A DNA stretch of 5,149 nucleotides from Pseudomonadota bacterium (GTDB lineage: Bacteria > Myxococcota > UBA9042 > PHBI01), in contig SYAK01000273.1 in the NCBI GenBank assembly GCA_005788935.1, positions 1 through 5,149 on the forward strand, in the 5' to 3' direction. The notes beneath the pieces were generated by a model. The model was given only the letters and a program-made list of their open reading frames with translations, ran no database searches and had not been told where the DNA came from. Position 1 is the first letter of the stretch. Each line of letters begins with the position of its first letter. Below, one piece after another: positions 1 through 5,149 of this stretch. The position numbers were made by a program, and so were the translations under genes.

Positions 1-972
1 GCCGACGCGCAGGTCGGCCCCGAGGAGACCGCCGACGCCTTCGTCGCGCGCGGGATCAAGCGGACCGAGTCGCAGGAGTGGGATGCGGCCATTGCACTCT
101 GTCGTGCTGCGGAGCGGGTCTATCCCCGCGCCATCCACGACTGCAACATCGGGCTCGCCTATGCCAGGTCGGACAGACCTCACCTCGCGTGGTACTATCT
201 CGGGCGCTGCAGCAGCCGCAGCGCCGGGAATCTCCCCGCCTGGGTCGACACGCGGCGGAAGGAGGCGACCGACACGCTCTCGGCTGGCGCCTATGCCGCG
301 TTGGACTTCACCGTGACCCCGGGCGGGCGTGTGTCCCTCAGCGTGTTCTCGATGCCAGGCGAAGTCTTCACCCCGACGCTCACGAACCCCGGCGCGCCCG
401 GGTCGCTGACGCTGTGGTTGCCCTTCGGGACGCACACCGTGACCTTTGACGCGGGGGGATGCGTCTCCGAAGTCCGCACGCTCGAGGTCGACGCCGCCCT
501 GAAGGCGCGCAAGCCCCGGGAGCGCGTGCAGGTCGCGCTCGTCGAGGTCGCGAAGCCCGAGGCCCCGATTCCCGGGCCCGTTCCGGGCACATTCATCCCG
601 CCCCCGGCCGGGCCGACCGCGACGACGATCCTCGGGTGGAGCCTCGTGGGCGCTGGCGGAACGATGGCCACGGTCGCGGGTGCGCTCTGGCTGTTCAAGG
701 CATTGCCGCTCAGCGGCGTCGTGCGCACCGAGCCGCTCTCCCCCGAGCAGAAGCAGGAGTTCGACCGGTATAACGTGCCGACCTCGGTCGCCTTCGGGGT
801 CGGCCTCGCGGCCGCGGGGGCCGGCATCTGGGTCCTGCTGGCCGAGGATGACGCGCCGGCCCAGTCCGCGGGCCTCCCCGCGACCGTGGCTCCGGGGCGC
901 CCTCCGGTGATGCGGGTGGGTCTCGATCCCCTCCCAGGCGGTGGACTGCTCTCGGCTCGCGGGGCGTTCTGA
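1..972 (+). CDS. TPR and PEGA-like envelope protein with two membrane segments (5' partial)
   Basis: The frame is open from the first base to a TGA at 970-972, giving 323 residues; the start is outside the window. Residues about 11-65 look like one or two helical TPR-type repeats (DAFVARGIKRTESQEWDAAI, then CNIGLAYARSD followed by AWYYLGRC). Residues about 101-165 form a beta-rich segment that reads like a PEGA or carboxypeptidase-regulatory-like fold (FTVTPGGRVSLSVF, later LWLPFGTHTVTFDAGG). A proline-rich linker follows at about 181-207. Two hydrophobic glycine/alanine-rich helices lie at about 210-234 (ILGWSLVGAGGTMATVAGAL) and 263-281 (VAFGVGLAAAGAGIWVLL). The protein ends in LLSARGAF. 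This order is common in uncharacterised myxobacterial envelope proteins. I cannot assign a specific function; a scaffold or protein-interaction role at the membrane is an inference. Because the N-terminus is missing, a signal peptide or lipoprotein box cannot be judged. The next locus starts 41 bases downstream on the same strand, so co-transcription is possible. Confidence 0.8.
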   Translation, partial: ADAQVGPEETADAFVARGIKRTESQEWDAAIALCRAAERVYPRAIHDCNIGLAYARSDRPHLAWYYLGRCSSRSAGNLPAWVDTRRKEATDTLSAGAYAALDFTVTPGGRVSLSVFSMPGEVFTPTLTNPGAPGSLTLWLPFGTHTVTFDAGGCVSEVRTLEVDAALKARKPRERVQVALVEVAKPEAPIPGPVPGTFIPPPAGPTATTILGWSLVGAGGTMATVAGALWLFKALPLSGVVRTEPLSPEQKQEFDRYNVPTSVAFGVGLAAAGAGIWVLLAEDDAPAQSAGLPATVAPGRPPVMRVGLDPLPGGGLLSARGAF

Positions 973-1004
973 CCAGCGTCGGCGGTTGGGAGCAAACGGG
1001 TTCT

Positions 1005-1010
1005 GGAGGG
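1005..1010 (+). promoter_or_regulatory. Ribosome binding site of the cis-prenyltransferase locus
   Basis: GGAGGG lies 3 bases before the ATG at 1014. It supports 1014 as the original start of the broken prenyltransferase, in the frame that encodes the pre-catalytic RPRHVAN segment, rather than the in-motif ATG at 1058, which has no such site. Confidence 0.6.
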
Positions 1011-1013
1011 ACG

Positions 1014-1757
1014 ATGGACGCGCCAGGCTCGCAGCGGCCTCGGCACGTCGCCAACTCATGGACGGAAACGGCCGCTGGCCCGAGCGACGTGGGCGGGCAC
1101 GCGCCGAGGGCCACGCGGAGGGGGCGGTCGCGGCTCGCGACACCATTCGGGCCGCCTGCGAGGGGGGTGTCGCCTACCTGACGCTTGATGCCTTCAGCGC
1201 CGCCAACTGGCAGCGACCGGGCCACGAAGTCACAGCACGCATGACCCTCCTCGCCGAGTTCGCGGTCACAGAGGCGCCCGAGCTTCGCGAACGTCGGATT
1301 CGGGGTCGGTGTCATCGGGTCCATCGAAGAGCTCCCTGAGACGACGCGGGTCGCGGTGACCGACCTCGTGCAGTCGACAGCGCGCGCGGCGGGTGCGTCC
1401 CCCGCGATGACCCTGTCGCGCGCCCTCAGCTACAGCCGCCGCCGTGACCTTGTGCACGCCGCCGCCGCCCTCGCCCAGGACGTTCGGAGTGGTCGGACCA
1501 CCGAGCTCGACGAGGACGCCCTTCGCCGGCGCCTCTCGACCCGCGATCGGCCCGACGTGGGACTCCTTGTCCGCGCAGGGGGCGAACAGCGGGTGTCGGA
1601 CGTTCTGCTCTTCGAGGCGGGGTTCGCCGAGCTCTGCTTTCCGGATGTGCTCTGGCCCGACTCTCGGGCCACCGACCTGCATCGGGCGCTCGACGCCCAT
1701 GCGCACCGGGAGCGGCGCTTGGGTCGAACGAGCGGCCAGTTGCGCGTATACCTCTAA
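1014..1757 (+). pseudogene. uppS: Cis-prenyltransferase (undecaprenyl diphosphate synthase family), two frameshifts
   Basis: The family condenses isopentenyl diphosphate with a prenyl diphosphate to make the polyprenyl carrier lipid used for wall and surface polymers. The reading is split over three segments. From ATG 1014 the frame gives RPRHVAN and should then enter the catalytic MDGNGRW motif, but that motif is in another frame from 1058, as if one base were lost near 1056. That frame gives MDGNGRW, GH, LTLDAFSAANWQRP and EVTARM, then runs off to a stop at 1339. From about 1290 the original frame resumes with NVGFGVGVIG and continues through LLVRAGGEQRVSD and FAELCFPDVLWPD to RERRLGR, ending in TAA at 1755-1757. 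Restored length is about 247 residues, normal for the family. The pyrophosphate-binding Asp of MDGN and the two Arg of the RxGGEQR region remain, but NYGGR is replaced by SYSRR and FSxEN by FSAAN. It is either a decaying paralogue or an intact divergent gene with two indel sequencing errors. Family identity is sure; activity is doubtful. Confidence 0.85.
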
Positions 1758-1765
1758 AGCGTGTG

Positions 1766-2521
1766 TCACCGGCATCGCTCTCGCAAGCGCACCTCGTGCT
1801 CGGCGTGGGCCAGCATCGCGGGCGTGTCGACGTCCTGCCAGAAGCCCGCGCCGATATCGAGGGCCTCCATGCGTCCCGCGTCGGCGAGCGCCTGCACCCC
1901 CTCGGTGAGGCTCGCGTCTCCGTTCGTGCGGCGCAGCACATCGAGTGGTTCGAAGAGGGCGGGTGTCGTCACGAAGACGCCGGTGTCGACGGCATTGAAG
2001 GGCCTGAGACCCTTGCCGATTTGAACGACCCTGTCCCCCTCGGACCAGACACGGGTCGCGTCGTTCAGGTCGAAGACGCTCGCGATCTTTCGGTCCACCA
2101 GCAGCGTCGCGCCGTCGGGTTCCGGAGTGTGCCGTCCAGCCCGCAGCATCACGTCCTCGCCCACCACGTGGTCCGCCATCGCCAAAATGAGCCGCCCCGC
2201 CGTGATGTGCGGCCTTGCGGCCAGGACCGACACCCCGTTTCCGAGGTCGTGCCGCGGATTATCGACAAACTGCAAGACGGTCCCGGGGGCCCGCGTCCCG
2301 CGGCCGTCGAGCTCGGCCCGCACCGCGTCCGCTCCGTGGCCGACGACGACCAGGATGCGGCGGCACCCGGCGAGTTCCAGTCCGCGCACGGCCCGTTCCA
2401 CAAGGGACACCCCCGCGATGCGCGTCAGCGGCTTGTAGCCGCCGCGTGGGCCCGAGCGGAGGCGGGTCCCGAGGCCCGCTGCGAGCAACAGCCCCTCCGG
2501 AGGCTCGGTGCGCGCCGTCAT
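1766..2521 (-). CDS. Nucleotidyltransferase, probable inositol-1-phosphate cytidylyltransferase
   Basis: 251 residues, a typical size for a single-domain NTP transferase of the GT-A-like fold. The ATG at 2521-2519 overlaps the TGA of the inositol phosphate synthase (ATGA), the usual sign of translational coupling; a GTG 12 bases upstream is possible but less likely. The N-terminal nucleotide-binding loop is LLLAAGLGTRL (11-21), with the following lysine in GYKPL (Lys30), where most relatives have PKPL. Further conserved points are GNGVS (94-98), the metal-binding MADHV (Asp117), DRK (143-145), IGKGLRPFNAVDTGVF (168-183) and FWQDVDT (227-233). The GNG, MADHV, DRK and IGK-VDTG series recalls the archaeal and Thermotoga enzyme that converts inositol 1-phosphate and CTP to CDP-inositol. 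The coupling to the synthase that makes its substrate strengthens this. The C-terminal CDP-alcohol phosphotransferase domain found in the fused archaeal enzyme is absent. Alternative: another sugar-1-phosphate or alcohol-phosphate nucleotidyltransferase. Probably cytoplasmic. Confidence 0.8.
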   Translation of the reverse strand: MTARTEPPEGLLLAAGLGTRLRSGPRGGYKPLTRIAGVSLVERAVRGLELAGCRRILVVVGHGADAVRAELDGRGTRAPGTVLQFVDNPRHDLGNGVSVLAARPHITAGRLILAMADHVVGEDVMLRAGRHTPEPDGATLLVDRKIASVFDLNDATRVWSEGDRVVQIGKGLRPFNAVDTGVFVTTPALFEPLDVLRRTNGDASLTEGVQALADAGRMEALDIGAGFWQDVDTPAMLAHAEHEVRLRERCR

Positions 2522-3849
2522 GGCTCGCCCCACGCGAACTGCTGCTCGCGGAACCCTTCGGCGAGGTGCGTCAGCGGCGCCTCTCCCGCGAGGACGCGCA
2601 GCGTGTTCTTGAGCCTCAGGTGCTGCAGTCCGAGATCATGCTCGGGCACGTGGCCAGGCTCGACCTGCGGCGACTTGAAGTAGAAGGCGAGCCACTCCTG
2701 AATGCCAGCTAGCCCCGCGCGCTGTGCGAGGTCGAGGAACAAGGCCAGGTCGAGCACGACGGGCGCCGCGAGGATAGAGTCGCGACAGAGGAAATTCATT
2801 TTCAATTGCATCGGATAACCGAGCCAGCCGCGGAGGTCGATGTTGTCCCACCCCTCCTTTGCGTCACCGCGCGGACGATAATAGTGAATCGTCACCTTGT
2901 GATGCAGGTCTGCGTAGAGCTCCGGATACAGCTCGGGCTGCAGGATGGCATCGAGAACGCCGGACTTGGTGCGCTCCTTGGCGCGAAAACTCGCGGGGTC
3001 CTCAAGAACCTCGCCGTCCCGGTTGCCGAGGATGTTCGTCGAAAACCAGCCGTCGACGCCGAGCATTCGGGCCTTCAACCCGGGCGCCACGACGGTCTTC
3101 ATCAGCGTCTGACCTGTCTTGAAGTCCTTGCCGGCGATGGGCACCCCGAGGCTGGCCGCGAGCTGCTCGAGGGCTGGCACATCGGCTGACATATTCGGCG
3201 CTCCGTTGGCATAGGCCACACCCTCGCGGATGGCGGCCCACGCGTACAGTTGGGACGGCGCGATGGCTGGATCGTCCGCGTCGAGGCCGTCCTCGAAGGC
3301 CTCGATGGTCTGGTGGCAGCGGGCCTCGCGGCCCAGCACCTCGGTCGAGCCGCACCACACCATGACCGCACGCGTCGCGCCCGTCGCCTGCTTCGCCCGC
3401 CGGATGTCGTCGCGAAGGGCCTCGGCGAGCTCGCGCAGGCCTCGCCCGGACTTCATGTGCGTCCCGCGCAGCCGGGGCACCCAGGCCTGGTCGAAGGCGG
3501 CTGGCATCGGCCGGATCGGCTTCAGGAAGTCGCCGAGCGGCGCAAGATCTGCCGCGGTCAGCACGTTTGCCCGCACGGCCGCCTCGAAGGCGTCGTCGGG
3601 CAGGGCATCCCACGCTGCGAAGACGAGGTCGTCGAGCGTCGCGAGCGGGAGGACGTCGCGGATGAGCGGGCAGCGCCCCTCGGAGCGGTCGCCGAGTCGA
3701 ATGGTCTGCAGCTGGCTCAGCGCGCCGATGGGGCGTGCGCGGCCCTGACGGACGGCCTCGACGCCCGCGATGAAGGTGGTCGCGACGGCCCCGAGCCCGG
3801 GGGTCAGGACGAGGAGCTTGCCGTCAGCGGGCGCGATGTCGGGGAGCAT
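2518..3849 (-). CDS. ino1: Inositol-3-phosphate synthase (myo-inositol-1-phosphate synthase)
   Basis: This NAD-dependent cytoplasmic enzyme turns D-glucose 6-phosphate into 1L-myo-inositol 1-phosphate (1D-myo-inositol 3-phosphate), the first step of all inositol synthesis. The protein has 443 residues, full length for the bacterial form, and every family landmark I looked for is present: the dinucleotide-binding PGLGAVATTF (17-26), VWCGSTE (164-170), NGAPN (215-219), the catalytic GKDFKTGQTLMKT (240-252), GWFSTNILGNRDG (267-279), WDNIDLRGWLGYP (334-346) and CRDSILAAPVVLDLA (355-369). The frame opens further upstream to a GTG at 3933. The ATG at 3849 is preferred because GAGGT sits 7 bases before it, homology begins right after it, and the extension is Arg/His-rich and runs through an inverted repeat. 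Its stop overlaps the start of the nucleotidyltransferase, so the two form an operon. The 200-base leader with three dyads suggests regulated transcription. Confidence 0.96.
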   Translation of the reverse strand: MLPDIAPADGKLLVLTPGLGAVATTFIAGVEAVRQGRARPIGALSQLQTIRLGDRSEGRCPLIRDVLPLATLDDLVFAAWDALPDDAFEAAVRANVLTAADLAPLGDFLKPIRPMPAAFDQAWVPRLRGTHMKSGRGLRELAEALRDDIRRAKQATGATRAVMVWCGSTEVLGREARCHQTIEAFEDGLDADDPAIAPSQLYAWAAIREGVAYANGAPNMSADVPALEQLAASLGVPIAGKDFKTGQTLMKTVVAPGLKARMLGVDGWFSTNILGNRDGEVLEDPASFRAKERTKSGVLDAILQPELYPELYADLHHKVTIHYYRPRGDAKEGWDNIDLRGWLGYPMQLKMNFLCRDSILAAPVVLDLALFLDLAQRAGLAGIQEWLAFYFKSPQVEPGHVPEHDLGLQHLRLKNTLRVLAGEAPLTHLAEGFREQQFAWGEP

Positions 3850-3856
3850 GGGTGGT

Positions 3857-3861
3857 ACCTC
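3857..3861 (-). promoter_or_regulatory. Ribosome binding site of inositol-3-phosphate synthase
   Basis: Minus-strand GAGGT is separated by 7 bases from the ATG at 3849-3847. It decides the start in favour of this ATG over the GTG at 3933. Confidence 0.75.
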
Positions 3862-3879
3862 GGTCGGATGGGAGGGTTG

Positions 3880-3891
3880 TGTCAGTTGACA
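3880..3891. promoter_or_regulatory. Short palindrome upstream of the inositol synthase
   Basis: TGTCA-GT-TGACA is a perfect 5-base dyad with a 2-base centre, 31 bases upstream of the synthase ATG. The centre is too short for an RNA loop, so a protein-binding site is the more natural reading. Its size alone would allow chance; its weight comes from the two larger dyads beside it. Confidence 0.35.
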
Positions 3892-3900
3892 GCGCAGGTG

Positions 3901-3935
3901 GCGTGAAAAGCGTCGTTCGATGAATCTTTTCACGC
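3901..3935. repeat. Perfect 10-base inverted repeat in the inositol synthase leader
   Basis: GCGTGAAAAG (3901-3910) and CTTTTCACGC (3926-3935) are exact reverse complements separated by 15 bases. The element ends 52 bases upstream of the synthase ATG. It could be an operator bound by a dimer or a hairpin in the 5' leader. It lacks a following T run on either strand, so it is not a standard intrinsic terminator for the upstream minus-strand gene. Confidence 0.6.
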
Positions 3936-3942
3936 AGCATGA

Positions 3943-3957
3943 GACAGTGGCACTGTC
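3943..3957. promoter_or_regulatory. 15-base palindrome, operator-like
   Basis: GACAGTG-G-CACTGTC has perfect 7-base arms around one central base. A one-base centre cannot form an RNA loop, so this looks like a binding site for a dimeric regulator. It lies 94 bases upstream of the synthase ATG, in the space where a promoter for the synthase-nucleotidyltransferase operon would be expected. No convincing -35/-10 pair could be placed. Confidence 0.5.
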
Positions 3958-4050
3958 GGGTGGCGCATCAGCGCTGTCGCTCGGCGCGGCATGTCGGCAA
4001 CGCTCGGGCGCGGGCGGCGCATCGCGGTCAGACGAGCGCCTTTCAATCCC

Positions 4051-5148
4051 TTACGCGGCGCTGACGTTCGCGTCGCCGCAGAGGGCCTCGAGGCTACCGA
4101 TGATGCGGTCGCAGCTGTGGCCGTCGGCCCCGAGCATGTGCCGGTCGAGGAACGCGCGCGACGCCTCGGCGCAGCAGTCGGGCTTGTCGAGGGCCTCGTC
4201 CACGGACCGCAGGAGTCCACGAAAGTCTCGCGCCATGAGCCCTCCGTGGTCCTCGAGCGGCAGTTTCCAGATCGCGCGCGCGCTCGGGGCTTCGCGGGTC
4301 TGGACCCCGAGGGCCGTCAGCCGTCGCCACGCAAACGGGGCATCCGGATCGCGCACCGGGTAGACGTGCACGACCGGGCGGCCCGTGGCGTAGAAGAGGT
4401 TCGCGATCGACGAGAAGTTCGTCACGAGCGCATCGGCCACCTGCATGTCCGCGAAGCCGTCTGGGTGGGTGTCCTTGAACTTCACCATCACGTGCGCGTG
4501 ACGCCGCGGCAGGCCCCGCACGAAGTCGCGCCAGACGCGCGGGAAGCGGAAGCTGTCATGCAGCCGCAGGATGACGTTCGCCCCACGTCGCCCGAGGTGG
4601 TCGAGGATGCGCTCGAGCAGGTCTCCGTCATCCCCCCAGTGGGCAAATGGCGGCCCATAGTGCCAGGTCGGCGCGAGCAGCACCGTCTTCCGGCCTCGCA
4701 GCTCGAACGGATAGAACGGGCGCGCGCGGTCACGATCGAACGGCTCGCGAAGCCTGTCGTGGCTCGCGGCGCCGACCACGACGCAGTTGCGCGGGTGGAT
4801 CCCGGAGATCCGCGTCCGATGCCCGAAGTCCCAGGGGCCAAAGCACGCCCACCGCAGGTGCGGTGACGGGGCCGCCGGGTCCCCGTACGACCAGCGCAGC
4901 TGTCGATGCAGCATGGCCAGCTCGGCGCGGTCGTTCGGGCCCTTCCAGCCGAAGCCGTGCCACAGGACGAAGCCCTTGCGCGACGGCGAGCGCCACGGGG
5001 GGTGGTTGTCGATGACCGTCACGTCCGGGCGGAACCACGGCAGCCCGAACAGGCTGCGTCCGAGGGTCGCGCGGATGGGGCGCCGCCGCAGCGGGAACAG
5101 GTGCGCGACGGGCTCGCTCAGGAAGGCGGCCGGGTCGGGCATCGCCAC
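4051..5148 (-). CDS. TagB/TagF-like CDP-alcohol phosphotransferase (Glyphos_transf family), start uncertain
   Basis: 365 residues from a GTG at 5148-5146, with an ATG two codons later at 5142; the frame is open to the window edge, so the true start may lie beyond it. The stop is TAA at 4053-4051. The family moves glycerol phosphate, ribitol phosphate or similar units from CDP-alcohols onto teichoic-acid-type or capsular polymers, at the cytoplasmic face of the membrane. Landmarks in order are LWHGFGWKG (62-70), the conserved histidine-containing nucleotide-site motif; VVVGAASHDRL (123-133); LLAPTW (157-162); LRLHD (194-198), matching the second catalytic histidine; ADALVTNFSS (238-247), where most relatives read DYSS; and LFYATGRPVVHVYP (251-264). 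No membrane helix is evident. The nearest neighbour downstream makes inositol phosphate and the next one probably CDP-inositol, so a phosphoinositol donor is a reasonable but unproven guess. Acceptor and product are unknown. Confidence 0.82.
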   Translation of the reverse strand: MAMPDPAAFLSEPVAHLFPLRRRPIRATLGRSLFGLPWFRPDVTVIDNHPPWRSPSRKGFVLWHGFGWKGPNDRAELAMLHRQLRWSYGDPAAPSPHLRWACFGPWDFGHRTRISGIHPRNCVVVGAASHDRLREPFDRDRARPFYPFELRGRKTVLLAPTWHYGPPFAHWGDDGDLLERILDHLGRRGANVILRLHDSFRFPRVWRDFVRGLPRRHAHVMVKFKDTHPDGFADMQVADALVTNFSSIANLFYATGRPVVHVYPVRDPDAPFAWRRLTALGVQTREAPSARAIWKLPLEDHGGLMARDFRGLLRSVDEALDKPDCCAEASRAFLDRHMLGADGHSCDRIIGSLEALCGDANVSAA

Positions 5149-5149
5149 C

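Noticed and set aside
291..1046. Open frame on the - strand opposite the TPR/PEGA-like gene, about 251 residues
   Set aside because: It shows Pro/Ser/Thr/Arg-rich composition typical of antisense frames in GC-rich DNA, and it would overlap the clear plus-strand protein and the prenyltransferase ribosome site.
1050..1295. Programmed ribosomal frameshifting in the prenyltransferase
   Set aside because: Neither break has a slippery heptamer or an obvious stimulatory element, and two opposite programmed shifts in one enzyme would be without precedent that I know of.
1763..2683. Long open frame on the + strand, about 306 residues
   Set aside because: It is the mirror of the nucleotidyltransferase and the end of the synthase. 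The minus-strand frames carry complete family motifs, while this one is low-complexity Arg/Pro/Ala-rich sequence without any recognisable domain.
3886..3914. Perfect TTGACA -35 hexamer on the + strand
   Set aside because: No TATAAT-like element lies 16-18 bases downstream, there is no plus-strand gene to serve, and the hexamer is explained as one arm of the 12-base palindrome.
3850..3933. 28-residue N-terminal extension of the synthase from GTG 3933
   Set aside because: GAGGT at the proper distance marks ATG 3849, the family homology starts there, and the extension overlaps the 10-base inverted repeat.
3901..3935. Intrinsic terminator for the TagF-like gene
   Set aside because: The 10-base stem has a 15-base loop and no following T run, and it lies about 115 bases beyond the stop.
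3947..3966. Sigma-54 promoter (TGGCAC ... GC) on the + strand
   Set aside because: The GG and GC elements are 14 bases apart instead of 12, and the orientation points away from the synthase toward the 3' end of a minus-strand gene.
3991..4866. Open frame on the + strand opposite the TagF-like gene, about 291 residues
   Set aside because: It is produced by the GC-rich codon use of the minus-strand gene, which has the WHG, APTW and NFSS motifs. No ribosome site or domain supports the plus frame.

Overview
The window is very GC-rich, with C/G-ending codons throughout. It holds four protein-coding loci and no RNA genes, CRISPR arrays or mobile elements that I can see. The gene content points to a myxobacterium or another GC-rich deltaproteobacterial relative. 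The evidence is a TPR protein with a PEGA-like domain and two hydrophobic segments, and a bacterial-type inositol-3-phosphate synthase paired with a sugar-type nucleotidyltransferase. The lineage is inferred from gene style, not from a marker gene.

Layout. Bases 1-972 (+) are the 3' part of a TPR/PEGA-like envelope protein with two predicted transmembrane helices; its start lies outside the window. After 41 bases comes a cis-prenyltransferase (undecaprenyl diphosphate synthase family) locus at 1014-1757 (+), broken by two opposite frameshifts and changed at several signature positions. It meets the next locus tail to tail, with 8 bases between stop codons. On the minus strand, 3849-2518 encodes myo-inositol-1-phosphate (1L-myo-inositol-3-phosphate) synthase. 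Its stop overlaps, as ATGA, the start of an inositol-phosphate cytidylyltransferase-like protein (2521-1766). A roughly 200-base gap (3850-4050) upstream of the synthase holds three perfect inverted repeats. Beyond it, 5148-4051 (-) encodes a TagB/TagF-like CDP-glycerol glycerophosphotransferase family protein that may begin outside the window.

How the genes may work together. The synthase makes inositol phosphate from glucose 6-phosphate. The coupled nucleotidyltransferase most closely resembles enzymes that activate it to CDP-inositol. The third minus-strand protein belongs to a family that transfers phospho-alcohols from CDP-alcohols onto polymers or lipid-linked acceptors. A cis-prenyltransferase, which makes polyprenyl carrier lipid, lies beside them. 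Together they suggest a CDP-inositol route feeding an inositol-phosphate decoration of a surface polymer or lipid. The first two steps are well supported by sequence. The use of CDP-inositol by the TagF-like protein is a hypothesis. A conventional end product, such as phosphatidylinositol made by a CDP-alcohol phosphatidyltransferase elsewhere in the genome, remains possible.
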